DNA of 64,000 nt from Vesta saturnalis. Its lineage: Eukaryota; Arthropoda; Insecta; Coleoptera; Lampyridae. Both the position numbers and the translations under genes were made by a program. A model generated the notes under the pieces. That model was not told the origin of the DNA and ran no database searches. It saw nothing but the letters and a program-made list of their open reading frames with translations. Location: NCBI GenBank assembly GCA_036346205.1, contig JARFJB010001819.1, positions 1,015,001 through 1,079,000 of the forward strand. The letters run 5' to 3'. Below are positions 47,907-59,504 of this stretch, in pieces (the stretch's first letter is position 1; each line of letters starts with the position of its first letter).

Positions 47907-50005
47907 TATGTTTAAAAAAGATGCGGCAATATTAAAGGAGGTGATTGCCCATGTCATTTTATACTTTATTATTATATTATTATTATTACTATTATTTTAT
48001 ATTATAAGTTCCTATAAACATAGGTCCGCAAAAGCTTCGTCACCGACCTACAGCGTGTTGAAATTTAATTTAAAAAAACAGTCAAAATTAGATTTTTCCA
48101 AAACGGCTTGAGATATCATAATGAAATTTTACGTGTGTCAATAGCTGTGGGAGACGCATACTTTGCAATACAACACGATGTTTCAGTCGTACCATTGGCG
48201 CGCGTATTGGCACGTCTCAGGCTATTTTTCAAGAAAAAAGTAGGATGCCGCTGATTTCTCTAAAAATAAAAAAATATTTTTTGATTCTTTGTTCAATTGT
48301 GAAGAAAAAAGCTCTCTTGACTTTTTATCGTACGACGTACAGTTTTTGAGTAACAAAAACATTTTAGTGCATGCCCATTTATTATGCGTACAAAGATATT
48401 TTTAAACATTCCTGTATTATTCACTGACATATTGAATGAGTCTTGTGATTAATAATTTTGTATGTGTCGAATTTGTTGAAGTTCCTTATCATGAATCGCC
48501 ATACGAATGCTGAGATGACCGACATGCACTACATTTATGGACTTGCTGATGAGAATGCATTAGAAGCTAGGCGGTAGTATACTGAAAGATTTCCGGGCCG
48601 TATTGCTCCTGATAAAAAAACTTTCGAATGTATTCATCGGCGTCTTTATGAAACAGGCACATTAAGACGAAATGGAGGAGCAGGAAGGCCAAGGACAGCA
48701 AGAACGGTAGAGCTGGAAGAGAATGTGCTGGACATGATTGAAGAAGATCGAGGTGCTTCTACTCGAAAAATTACTGACGCTTTGGATGTAAGTAATGGGA
48801 CTATTTGGCATATTCTTAAGGAAAATTTGTTGTATCGATTCCATGTACAACGCGTTCAAGCACACAAAATGGTTCAAATCCATCAACTCCTGATGTTGAT
48901 TCTGTTCACCGATGAAGCGAGTTTTTCAAGAAATGCAATACGGAATTTCCATAATAACCATGTATGGTGTGAAGAAAATCCAAATTAAATTGTTGAAGAA
49001 CGTTTTCAACATCAGTTTTTTTTGAACGTTTGGATTGAGATTGTGGGCTACTGCCTAATTGGACCGGTATTTCTACCCGGGAGACTTACCGGAGAGGTAT
49101 ATCGCAACTTTTTGGAAAACACGCTCCCTGGATTTCTGGAGAACGTACCATTAGCATGCAATGTGGTATATGCACGATGGCGCACCAGCCCACTTTAGTC
49201 AAGTAGCTCGTGATTTCTTAACACAAGCATACGGAAATCGTTGGATTGACCGGGGTGGACCTCACTTATGGCCTGCATGATCCCCGGACTTAAATCCCCT
49301 TGATTTTTTTCCTGTGGGGCCATTTGAAGTCCTTGATTTACCCTACTCCATTGGAAAATGTAGAAGACTTAAGAAATCGGATTATTTCTGGGTGCAACTC
49401 AATTAAAACAGATCCTCGTGTTTTTGCATCATGTTCTTGCATCCGAGCTCGAGGTGGTCACTTTGAACAGTTTTTTGGTTGGTAAAATTTTTGGTTTGGT
49501 GAAATATTTGTTTTTGCCCTTGAATGAAACCCTTCATTTTTAAAACTTTTTTTTGTAATAAATGGACATGCACTGAAATGTTTTTTTTTACTCAAAAACG
49601 GTACGTCGTACGGAAAAAAGTCAAGAGAGCTTTTTTCTTCACAATTGAACAAAGAATCAAAAAATTTTTTATTTTTAGAGAAATCAAAGGCATCCTACTT
49701 TTTTCTTGAAAAATATCCTGTGATGTGCCAATACGCGCGCCAATGGTACGACTGAAACATCGTGTTGTATTGCAAAGTATGCGTCTCTCACAGCTATTGA
49801 CACGCCTAAAATTTCATTATGATATCTCAAGCCGTTTTGGAAAAATCTAATTTTGACTGTTTTTTTAAATTAAACTTCAACACGCTGTAGATCGGTAACG
49901 AAGCGTTTGTGGACCTATGTTTATAGGAACTTTATTATATAAAATGACCTGGGGAATCACCCCCTTTAATATTGCGGCATCTTTTTTAAACACCCTGTAT
50001 AAATG
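47907..50005 (+). mobile_element. DD41D mariner-like transposon 6, nested in the YqaJ gene
   Basis: Inverted arms of about 450-475 bp (47907-48383 and 49559-50005) share GTTTAAAAAAGATGC, CCTATAAACATAGGTCC, GATATCATAATGAAATTTTA and CGTACGACGTAC. The right end finishes AAACACCCTGTATA. The coding phrase KCPISNKTF of the host gene runs into the left end, and the host gene resumes on the right. It encodes one transposase. Confidence 0.9.
48491..49490 (+). pseudogene. DD41D mariner-like transposase (element 6)
   Basis: The ATG at 48491 starts MNRHTNAEMTDMHYIYGLAD. The DNA-binding half continues RFPGRIAPDKKTFECIHRRL, GTLRRNGGAGRPRTARTVEL and RGASTRKITDALDVSNGTIW. The catalytic half has LFTDEASFSRNAIRNFHNNH (first Asp), a GPVFLPGRLTGEVYRNFLEN block and, after a frameshift, YMHDGAPAHFSQVARDFLTQ (second Asp). 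YGNRWIDRGGPHLWPA, a stop and SPDLNPLDFF (third Asp) follow. The second to third Asp spacing is 41 residues. Three or four stops and two frameshifts disable it. The segment between the two halves is slightly shortened near 48860. Confidence 0.88.
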
Positions 50006-51138
50006 AAAAAATGAAATAAATAAAAAATATCTTGTGCAAATTAATGTACAGATGTAATCAAAAAATGTATCAAAGGGTTATTTTTGCGTTACGCATCTCG
50101 ACTTTGAAACAACAAAACGAGTCGTTAATTATGGTGCAGAAGTTCTTGATAATGTAATAGAAAATGCTTTAGTATTTTGGAAGCAGAATGTATTTCCTGT
50201 TTTATATTCTAGCTATAAGGATTAAAAAAATAGTTAGTAAAATAATAACAGATTTACATGTATATGCAGAAGATATTGAAATATAACACTTTTATTTAAT
50301 TAATTATACTATTGTTAATATTAGATACGTACTCAACATATTAGCTTTAAAACTAATGTTACATTTTAAATTTGTTTAATTATTGATTTTTGTAAATTAA
50401 TAATTGCACATGCTATAATGATAATATTATCTAGTTGCTGGACTAAATCTTTATTTACAGTTGCGTGTGGACTCAAAATTTTGAAATCTCTTATCCTCTT
50501 TATAACGGACTCAATGTGATTTCTAACGCTGGCAATTCGCTTAGTAGGAAGAACATCATTTTTTGTCATTTGTTCTTTATTCACAACACTTGGAGGTCTA
50601 ACCACAGTACAATTTTTTTTGTGTAAGAAAGATTCAATTTTCTTAAACCCCCTATCTGCAATAACAGCATTTTTCGGTAAAACTTCTAAAAAGTCACAAT
50701 TTTCAAATAAATTAACGTCACTAATTCGTCCACCATACCCACTTGATACAAAATTTATTAGACCATCTGGAGTTGACGAAATGTGGTATTTTACGGTATT
50801 GCATTTCTTATACTCCGACCATGTCAAAGCTTGTTGTTTTACGGAACTGGGTTTTTGAATTTCTACTTCTAAACAATCAATAATTGACTGTACTTTCGAA
50901 AACGTAAGGAAATTGGCAGATTCTTTTTAATAGACATTTTGTCTGGCCAAGTAATTAACTCTTTCAGTAACTTTGATAAAATAATATGACATTTATAAAT
51001 TTTACTGGCATATGCTTTCGATAGATTAAAGAGATCACCAATCTTTTCAAAAGAAACATTTGTTCTTATTTTATACAATGTTAAATAAATAAAATGTTTT
51101 TTTGAGGAAGTTTTGTTTTTTAATAATTCAACGATATG

Positions 51139-52150
51139 TACAGGGTGGCCAACTAAGAATGCGAGGTACTGTATCTGGGAAACTATCCTTCGTAGAGGAT
51201 TGCGCAAAAAAAAAGTTATTACTAAAACGGCCAATACAAAAACCTGGAAAATATTTTCAAGTTTCTGAAATGACCGCTAGGGGGCGTAACTGCAATCTTG
51301 AATCTAAAAAAGTGATATGAAAATGTAAACTTTCACCATTAACACTCATAATAAAATACTTATCTTTTTGGGATTTTTAATGGTTAATTTAATTAAACGT
51401 TTGATACTTACAGTTATCTTCGTCAGTAGCAATGTATGTTAAAATTGTTAAAGATGTAGTAAACAATTTTGTCAAAATTGTTTACTACATCTTTAACAAT
51501 TTTTAACATACATTGCTACTGACGAAGATAACTGTAAGTGTTATCGAAACGTTTAGATTGTATAATTTAAAGTACACCATTAAAAAATCCCAAAAAGATA
51601 AGTATTTTACTAAAAAAGTGATGTTTCTGTGAATTCTGCTATATTAACCTAATAAAAAAATAACTGATCTTTAAAGTCGAGGATAATCTGAACTTTTTTT
51701 GTTTGACACTTTTTGACGTATGTCTAAAAATGAAGTGGTGGGGGGTATTCAAAGGTTTCCTTAAATAACCCCCTGTATCTTCGGAACGGCTAAGCCGATT
51801 TTAACAAACTTGAGCGCGTTGAAATGAGCTATTCTTGGGCTACAATTATTAAAATAATTGAAGTTTTGTTAGTTTCACATGTCGTCGCTAGAGGGCTTTG
51901 TTCGACATTCCGACAGAAACGGTTAATTTTCGCAAAAAAATTAAATGCATCGGTATGACTTTTTTTAATGAACAAGTAGCTAAATGATGCCTAAACAAGC
52001 TCGCGAAAACCGCATCTCGATATGTTGTTCCTAACCTAAAATATCGGCCAAAGAAAGCTTTATACGAAAGTACCTTAAATATTTATTTTTTTTAACTATA
52101 TTTTTCTGGAATTGTTTCTATTATGTAAGTTGTGGCCCTAAAAAGAATCG
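51139..52150. mobile_element. foldback element copy 2 (one arm plus loop), nested in the transposase gene
   Basis: It begins TACAGGGTGGCCAACTAAGA and matches one arm of the element at 21449-22627, followed by the same central loop up to GGCCCTAAAAAGAATCG near 52150, where the second arm is missing. It inserted at the same kind of site (TGTACA). A 294-bp palindromic insert (51317-51610) interrupts the arm. Confidence 0.88.
51317..51610. mobile_element. palindromic insert with 12-bp target duplication (Penelope-like end?)
   Basis: The two halves are almost perfect inverted copies about an axis near 51472 (CAATTTTGTCAAAATTG). The perfect duplication TAAAAAAGTGAT flanks it (51305-51316, 51611-51622), and the intact sequence is seen in the other foldback copy near 21611. 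Each half contains CTGACGAAGATAACTG and ATCGAAACG, a phrase pair common at the 3' ends of Penelope-like retroelements. A one-armed relative lies at 55797-55985. The Penelope link is inferred. Confidence 0.75.
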
Positions 52151-52838
52151 ATTTAAAGGAGGAAGGTTTTTAATGCCCCGGTAAATGCTCAAAATGCTGA
52201 CCATCACTATGTGCATTGCTGAGGCCTCTTATGGGTAGACAAAACTGCAGCTTCAATTTCGGCTCTGAATAGGTTACCTAGAAATTGCGATTTTAAATAT
52301 TTGTAAATTTATACACCAGAATAAAACCACCCTTTTTGAAGTTACTACGGGCAAGTAAGCGATGCTAAAAGTTATACGAAAGGCCTATTTTTTGTTTGTT
52401 TAAATGCATATTCACTATGCGGCACGATTTCTGGTTTCATTCGTGCACGAACTTTACTTCACTTAAACTTCATGTAATTTTCCATATCTTCTTTAAGCTA
52501 CAAAAATTCATAATTTTAAACCAAGCTTATGCTGTACTTACATTAAAATGGTCTTCACAGCAATAAAACTTTGTTTTTAAGGACACATCTTTTAACTCCC
52601 TTCTTGCTGCTGCTAACCAGTCTCTTTTTCTTAGCAAATTTGGAACGATGATAAATATTTTATCGGGGCTATTCCCTAATGTATTAGTACGCTTAGGAAC
52701 AAAACACCACTTCATATTCGAATAATATGTTTCACTCAAAAACGATTTAAAACAATTTCAATACGATAATGCGCGTTCTGGTAGCCGTTTTCCATCCTTC
52801 ATCAATAAATTTATTACTGAATGAATCCGAACGAAGCG

Positions 52839-53094
52839 TGAACATACATGTATAACGGACGAATGTATTGGGAATCTGCATAAACACACTTGGCGCGCTA
52901 CTCCTAATAGCGAAACTGACGTCACAATCGACTAGTCTCGTGGCAAGTACGTTTCTAGCCTCGTGTAATTTTCGACGGCTCATTCGTAATTTTCTCAAGG
53001 AAAACATTAATAAAAAAAAAAAATGAAGTTTACGTGATTTTGGGACCTTAGATTTACCAATTTTTGCTATTTCTGAAAATTTGGAAACTGGCCT
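52839..53094. repeat. right terminal inverted repeat of the ISL2EU-like element
   Basis: This is the complement of 46480-46735. The THAP start codon lies about 125 bp inside it, so the two genes begin just within opposite ends. Confidence 0.88.
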
Positions 53095-53560
53095 ATTGTA
53101 AAGGATTCCATACAGGTTTTTAAGGATTTGAAGACACCCGAAATTTTTTGAAAAAAAAAACACGTTGGACTTTATCGGGTTCATTAATTCTTCAATTTTT
53201 TTTTGTTATTGTTTATATTTAAATATAATATTAATGCCCATATATTATACAGAAATCGTAATTAATGGGTTTGTTTATTCTAAATATGCAATTTGCAAAT
53301 TCTATGCGAAATTCTAGATGCGGAATTTAATACGTAATAGTCAGACATCCATATCAGTATAGATCCAAATATTGGCAATATTTGCATCTCCGAATAAATT
53401 TTAATAATGTATTTTATTATTTAATTATTTATTATTTATTGTACCACTTTTAAATATTATAGCATAAGCTATGTAATCATTTGAAAAAAAGGTAACATTG
53501 TTTTGACAGATTTTGAAGTATGTTGCATGCACTAATTTTATTAGTGTTAAAGATTAAATA
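53095..53560. repeat. dispersed repeat that received the ISL2EU-like element (copy 1, right part)
   Basis: GTAAAGGATTCCATACAGGT to the ACACCCGAA area, and CACTAATTTTATTAGTGTTA near 53531, recur at 63890-64000. The left part of this copy lies before 46480 (TATGGATGTAGCATATATAT near 45604, CTTGCTCG near 46468). No coding is recognised. Confidence 0.7.
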
Positions 53561-54129
53561 TGGAATGTATCACGGTGTCAAACAATTTGAATACAGTTTA
53601 AACAATTGAGTCATATTCTGTTATTTAAAATGCCCTCTCGTTGCAAAAACAACCGAATGGAGCCTTGCAACGGTGATCCGAACTATTTTTAATCTGGCTT
53701 AAGTAGATTAAATAGCCTTTTAATATTTTAAGCTTTATGTGCATATTATTTAAATTGCGTATGCCAAACCAAACAATGAGTCGAAGAACTTACTCAGGGC
53801 CGTTCCTAAAGTATCTGCCGCCCGTGTGCGAAAATAATTTTTCCACCTCCTAACCTCTGATTAACCATAATTTCTTTGAAGTAATTTTACCTTGAATAAA
53901 ACACAGGAAATGTGAAAAAAGTAAATTGTATTTCGGGAAAATAAGTCAACAGGAACTTATAAATTAACATGAATAGATATTTATAAAGGATGTCCCAATA
54001 GTAACCTCGGGATATTGTTTTTAAATAAAAGCAATAATTTTACAAAAATATTGTGCTTGTTTCTATTATCAAAATGTAGAGGTATGGCAGTTACGTTTTA
54101 AAAATAATCATCTCCAAATATCCTCCTCG

Positions 54130-56369
54130 GCTGTTTCTACAGATGACCATCCTTTGTTTAAAATTGTCAATAATAACCATTTGGCACAATTGAGGGTCAA
54201 TTTCACCAATAACTTAGGAAATATTGTGCTTCTGGTCATTAATCATCTTCGGATTGGTAGAATATACTTTGTCCTTGAAGAAGCCCCATAGGAAAAAGTC
54301 GAGTGGAGTTAGATCGCACGATTTAGCACACCAGTGAACATCACCATTGCGTCCGTAACAATTCTAAAGTAACCCTCGCCGTATGACACGTGGCTCCATC
54401 TTGTTGAAAAAACGTATTGTTTAAGTCCATGTTATTCAATTGGGGCCATAAAAAGTCTCCTAGCATGTTGCGGTGACGCTCGCCATTAACAGTTACCGTT
54501 TCACCAGCGTCATTTTCATGAAAAAATTACCCTATAACCCACAATGCACACCACACAGTTACTCGCAAGGGATGTAAAGGTTTTTTTCGATGGTTTTCAC
54601 TTCCCCAAATTCTACAATTTTACTTATTGACGTAACCTCCAAGGTGAAAATGAGCTTGGTCAGAGAAGATAATTTTATTGCAAAAATTTTCATTATTTCT
54701 CACTTCTTCTGACACAAAATTAACGAACGCACGGCGTTGCTCGTGGTTTGGAGCCTTTAACGCTTGAATTAGTTGAATTTTATAAGCCTTCAAGGGTAAA
54801 TCTTTGATCAAAATTCATTGCAGAGAGATTTTCTATTGAGATCTACGACGAATTGAGGTTGTTGGATGTTCGGCAACATGTGCACGTACTGTAGCGATAG
54901 AGGTTACTTTTCATGCGGTTATCTGTCGTATGTAAAGTAGTGTTGCATTGAGGTCCTAAAAAGTATTGTTAAATGGTTTTTCGGTCGTCAACCTCTCAAA
55001 AAATTACGCCTCACCGAGGTCATAAAAAATAAACGAGTGAAACTAGTCAGACAATACCGAAATACGACTGTTGTAGACTGAGGTCGGGTAGATAGTTCGC
55101 AAATATCAACTATTTTGCGATAATTGTAGTATATCACATGTGTGTTTTACCGACAAATTGACATTTCAGAATTTGATCGACAAAAGTATATTTGTCCAAT
55201 GACGTTTTGGGTAGCAGTTCCATCCAGACTACCCTGTCGAAAGGGTTGAAAACCAGGTTAGTGCCATGGGGTGATTTGCAGTCTCGAACAAAGGTGGAAG
55301 AGGTCACAGCTACAAGAATGGTTCCCTGGTGGTAGAAATCACATTTCTACGAGTTTAACTGCATTCTTGGCCGAAAAAGTATTGCCTTTTTATCCTGACT
55401 GAGGACCTTACCTGACACGAACCCGTTAGAGAACATTACATTAATTTCTATTATGAAACATATTTTTTTATTAGAAAAATGAATAATTTTGCCTATTGTT
55501 TTTATGATTCTATTATGGAACCTAGAAACAAATATTTGCTTAAGAAAACAGTTAAACTGGAAAATGCAAAAATTTGTGATGTGACTATAATTTCGCCACT
55601 TACTGTATATATTTTTAAAATTAGCTCTTCATGTTGGCCAAAGCTACAAAGCTCTAACGATCTGAATTAGTTCTGTTGATAGTGCTTCCAATAAGGGTCG
55701 GAATCCAGCACTGCACAAGAATGCTACATTTGTCGGAAACGGCTAGTGTTGGTGTAAGCTCAAACGCAGTAAGAGGACATGAAACCCCAATAAACAAATA
55801 TGAAAATGTAAATTTTCAGCATTAACACACATAATAAAATACTTATCTTTTTTTGGGTTTTTTTAATGGTGTATTTTAAATTATACAATCTAAACGTTTC
55901 GATAACAGTTACAGTTATCTTCGTCAGTAGTAATATTTGTTAAAAATTGTTAAAGATGTTGTAAACAATTTTGTCAAATTCGAAAAATTAAAACATAAAC
56001 ATCAGCCTACTATTAATACAACAATTTGAGAAACGTATAAAGCCAACTATAAAATTAAATTTTACTAAAGAATAACTAGATCATTAAAAATTAAATATTG
56101 TTAAACTGCCTTAAAGATAACAAATCAGAACACTCTCTACGGCGAAAGCTAACAATGAAATTTGTCAGCCAAATCCGTGTCCGTGTCCGTGTCTGATTTC
56201 GATCCGGTAACCTCAAATTTGCGAATAAGATTACGAATTGCGTTGTCACTTGCACATGATTCCGCCCAAACAATAAACGAAGTTTACGAATTGTTCTCAC
56301 ACACGAACGGGTATTTTCGTAGTAAGTTTGCACAATTCTGATACGTTCTTTCGTCGTAAAACGATCCAT
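54130..56369 (-). pseudogene. mariner-like transposase (element 7), split
   Basis: The N-terminus starts at 56369 with MDRFTTKERIRIVQTYYENT and RSCVRTIRKLR (helix-turn-helix), then breaks near 56185. It resumes around 54945 with SIATVRAHVAEHPTTSIRRR, KDLPLKAYKIQLIQALKAPN and NKIIFSDQAHFHLGGYVNK, where the first-Asp motif reads S-D-Q in place of S-D-E. FFQQDGATCHTARVTLELLR (second Asp, about 54400) and a frameshifted LTPLDFFLWGFFKDKVY (third Asp) close the core. There is a small deletion between the last two blocks. It is dead. A short run of GACACG units near 56160-56185 at the break resembles the hexanucleotide array at the window start. Confidence 0.82.
54945..56185. other. unidentified insert in transposon 7
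   Basis: The sequence separates two halves of one transposase. It includes a relative of the palindromic insert arm at 55797-55985 (TTACAGTTATCTTCGTCAGT, CTAAACGTTTCGATAACAGT). The rest (54950-55790) has moderate GC and no recognised coding beyond a 63-codon frame at 55479. No target duplication was recognised. Confidence 0.5.
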
Positions 56370-56599
56370 GATTAAATTGCCGTCTATCTAGATGACTTAT
56401 GCGAAATATACAATCTCTAGGTTACGTCGTTAAAAAATGGCGCTAAATTAAAATCCCGAAGTTCCTATTGGGACACCCATTACTTATTAATGGATACATA
56501 CGAAAGGTGTAATAAACTTTGATTGATAAATTAACATTGATAGGCATTTACGCTTATATTTATTAATACGTTCTCTTTATCAAAAACTTAAATTTTGTT

Positions 56600-58974
56600 T
56601 TCCTTGCTTTTTTTAAAGCAAATTTTGAAATAATATCAGATACACTTATATCTTCAGAAATTGTCTTTTCTGTACTAATAATGGAAAGTCTGATAACCTT
56701 TCTTGACTCGTTGTTGATCACAAATAATTTTGTATTGTTTTAAGTTTCGAAAAACTCCTCTCGCCGCTAGTAACTGTCACCGGTAATGTTAAAAAAGATT
56801 ATTATAGTAATTACTAAATTTGGAAACGCATAAGATTATTCGTAAATAGATATTGAATAACGTTTAATGCATTCATTTCACGGGAAATATAGTATGCAAT
56901 GTTATCAATTACATCGTATAAACCTTGGGCAATAATATCTTTTTCATTTTTGGATGGATCAAATAATATGTTCTTTAAAGATTTACATTTTAAAGACGTA
57001 TTTATTTTATTTTTATTAATGCAGTGTCCAGTATCACAAAATAAAAATTAATTTTAAATAAGTTCTGTGAATTTTTTGAAGTCTCATCCGTGTTCTTATA
57101 ATGAAATGATCGTTTTTTCGTTCGAGGTCTAATAGTATCAAGTGATGGAAATGAAGGGCGTAATCGATATTCTCGGCAATAATTTTATTAATTCCTTTAT
57201 CTGATCTAATATGATGTAAATATACCTTAGTTTGTTGCAGTAATAACATAATATTTGTTAAAGCAATACTTGTTTCCTTGAATGTTTTGCTTACGTTGAT
57301 TTTGACTGAAACGTTATACCATATTACTATGGAAGATATGAACTTAAAAAGTTTAATTTTTAACGGTAGATAATTTGCCATATTTCTTGTATCAGATTTT
57401 CTTGTATTATCGGAATAGAGCGTATATAAAGCATCACATATATTATCTAAATTGTGCGTAAGAACTTTTAGTGCATGGATTTGCTTTCCCACCTACTAGG
57501 GGGTTTTAATGTTAAAGTATAGATTTCATCTTTTAATACCTGCCAGTTGATGCAGAGAAGAAAACGTATAGCACTTGTACAATTGCAAAAAACTTGTTAT
57601 TTCTAAAGAAGCTTTAGCAACATCATTGACTAAATTTAAACTGTGGGCTACATAGGGTACATAGAAAGCTCTAGGGTTTAAGTCAAGATTTTTCTGTTGC
57701 ACTCCATTATTGCGACCCTTCATGTTTGCACCATTATCGTAACCCTGTCCTCTTAGATTATTTAAATAAATGTTGCGAGTCTTAAAAAAATTCATTACAT
57801 TAGTTATACCCTGTCCTGTTGAATCTGGTATTGAACTGAATCCTAAAATGTGCTCCCTAATTTCAATTTGCTGTGATTCATTACTTTACAGCACTTCTTA
57901 CCACAACGGTAAGTTGGTCCTGGTGACATACCAGGTGTTGAATCTAAAATAATGGAATATTTACTATCTTTCAGCAGGTTATGTCGTGTCTTATTTTCTG
58001 TTTTAAAAAGGAAATATGTCATTTTGAATATGAACACCCAAATAGCGAGGCGGAATTGTTGGACTTCTGTTAATTCTATATGATCTGATATAGTATCATT
58101 AAACTGTGCAATTGTTTCAATTAATTTAAACAAATTTCCGTTTTGTTTCTTGTGCAACTTATTATTTTACCTCTAAAACTTAAATTTTAACCGGTCAAAA
58201 ATTATAATTTTTAACACGGATACCCCTGCATCTTTTTTCTGATTTATCAATTCCTCATACAGCGAATCAGTAGTGGTTTGAGATTGAATCGATTTATGTA
58301 AATTAACCCAAGATTTTGTGTTACAAATATGACTTTTTGATATTTCATGACGCTCTATAGCTTGAGATAGATGTCTCCAATCGTTATGCCCTTCCACAAA
58401 GGCACTAGGAAAGGTTCTAAATATTTTGCAATGAAAACAAAATACGCAATCTTTTAATGTAGAATAGACTAACCAAACTCTTGGAATTATTTCCCCGTTA
58501 CTTAATTTTTTTTATATAATATGCAGATGAGAAACTTCTCCAATCTTTATCCAAGGGAACATTTACACCTGTTTCTGTAAGTTGGGTTATGCCTAATTCT
58601 ACTAAACATAATTTACATTTGTCGGATACTGTGGAAGGCCAATGGCCAGGATCCTTATAGATATCGTCTTTATGCATACTTACTTGTTCTAACGAACACT
58701 GGCCTTCTGACTTCACCACACACTCAATTGTTTCAGGATTTGTATCTTCGGTTAAATCAACTTCCTTCAGAATCTTGTTTAATAAAGGTGATCCTTCCTG
58801 TGCCTCGTCTATCTGATCATTGTGATCTCGTGATGCAATCTCTGTTGCCTCTTCCGACTTTTCTGAGATTAAAAATTTTCTCAGTGAGCCACTTGCCTTT
58901 TTAGCTAACTCTTCTTCTTCTAACCTTCTTTTTCTGTAGTGAGCTCCGGAAAGATTTTTCCGATTATCAGACAT
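56600..58974 (-). pseudogene. second hAT transposase relic (ZMYM1-like)
   Basis: The N-terminus starts at 58974 with MSDNRKNLSGAHYRKRRLEE, a basic start typical of the group. It continues with GHWPSTVSDKCKLCLVELG-like sequence, the zinc finger/TTF area and HNDWRHLSQAIERHEISKSH. YSIILDSTPGMSPGPTYRC (first Asp area) is altered after the first four motif residues. RGQGYDNGANMKGRNNGVQQ (second Asp) and AFYVPYVAHSLNLVNDVAK (the C/H-x-x-H region) are well kept. The dimerisation signature GERSFSKLKTIQNYL lies near 56750 in another frame. Several stops and frameshifts make it dead. The terminal repeats were not identified. It belongs to a different subgroup from the hAT copy at 20-27 kb. Confidence 0.85.
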
Positions 58975-59245
58975 CTATTTAGAATAAAATTAAGTATGAC
59001 AACACACCAATGCAAAAACTCAGAAACTGATAAGGTTAGATTTTTAACTTTTTTTAAGCATAGCCCAATGTTTTGATTTATCTAAATAATACGATGAAAC
59101 TATCGCCTTCTAGGAGGTACGTCAAAATAAGCTTCAAATTCATAATTCTCACACCACAAAACCCAACACTACCAATTTTCAGATTCATGCTATCAAAACT
59201 TTCCCAATTATTGAAACCAGCGACATTCGTACAAGACATGGTGAG

Positions 59246-59357
59246 CTCAAATAAAATATAAAATTTGGTGCTCCACCTTAATGTTGATCCATTCTTTCTG
59301 ACTCAAATAAAATATAAAATTTGGTGCTCCACCTTAATGTTGATCCATTTTTTCTGA
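59246..59357. repeat. 56-bp tandem duplication
   Basis: Two adjacent copies begin CTCAAATAAAATATAAAATT and include GGTGCTCCACCTTAATGTTG. They differ at one position. They lie between the hAT relic and the CA-rich tract. Confidence 0.93.
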
Positions 59358-59366
59358 CTCACTCTG

Positions 59367-59426
59367 TACACACACACACGCACGCACGCACGCTCACATT
59401 ACATACATACACACACACACACATAC

Positions 59427-59469
<43 letters not shown>

Positions 59470-59473
59470 AAGA

Positions 59474-59504
<31 letters not shown>

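Larger units (their letters stand above)
46752..50225 (+). pseudogene. YqaJ-like nuclease gene with one intron, split by a mariner-like insert
   Basis: Exon 1 (46752-46822) begins MVSDFLRNSV. A GT-AG intron (donor CA/GTAAGT at 46823, acceptor TATTAG ending 47173) joins in frame to SERESYGDSAVDYVQVRR. The next 200 bp are damaged. The YqaJ/lambda-exonuclease-like core follows from 47549: SLWHELRYGRITASKL, then GRKLEHDVLFEVKK and, after a frameshift, GDSLDGITKHAVIKIKCPIS, which carry the usual E...D-G...E/I-K-K/C motif positions. The catalytic E-x-K reads I-K-I-K-C, a substitution. The frame is broken at 47907 by mariner-like element 6 and resumes after 50005 with KGYFCVTHLDFET and ENALVFWKQNVFPVL. 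The family comprises 5'-3' DNA exonucleases. The role in transposition is unknown. Confidence 0.82.
50366..52712 (-). pseudogene. THAP-domain DDE transposase of the ISL2EU-like element, interrupted
   Basis: Exon 1 (about 52712 to 52541) encodes a THAP zinc finger: MKWCFVPKRTNT, KRDWLAAARREL and KTKFYCCEDHFN. It is followed exactly by a GTAAGT donor. The usual second Cys of the finger is Arg. After the foldback insert (51139-52150) the frame resumes with a helix-turn-helix (NVSFEKIGDLFNLSKAYASK) and the DDE core: IIDCLEVEIQKP (first Asp), EVLPKNAVIADRGFKKIESF (second Asp) and ASVRNHIESVIKRIRDFKI (catalytic Glu). It ends near 50366. The core is nearly intact apart from a frameshift near 50870. 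The linker between THAP and the helix-turn-helix was not found. It converges on the YqaJ gene with about 140 bp between the two ends. Confidence 0.85.
46480..53094. mobile_element. ISL2EU/IS4EU-like transposon with YqaJ nuclease and THAP transposase genes
   Basis: The terminal inverted repeats are about 255 bp. The left begins AACCCAGTTTCCAAATTTTC and the right, reverse complemented, AGGCCAGTTTCCAAATTTTC. They share CAGAAATAGCAAA and GACGTCAGTTTCGCTAT. AT flanks both ends (46478-79 and 53095-96). A related locus at 63881-63898 reads GCTCGTTAATTGTAAAGG without the element, matching the joined flanks. Inside are a plus-strand YqaJ-type gene on the left and a minus-strand THAP/DDE transposase on the right, transcribed towards each other. 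ISL2EU elements are known to pair a transposase with a YqaJ-family nuclease. Three later insertions lie inside. Confidence 0.83.
53985..56482 (-). mobile_element. mariner-like transposon 7 with an internal insert
   Basis: The inverted ends read GGATGTCCCAATAGTAACCT on the left and GGGTGTCCCAATAGGAACTT on the right when reverse complemented. It contains one transposase gene split by about 1.2 kb of foreign sequence (about 54945-56185). Confidence 0.82.
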
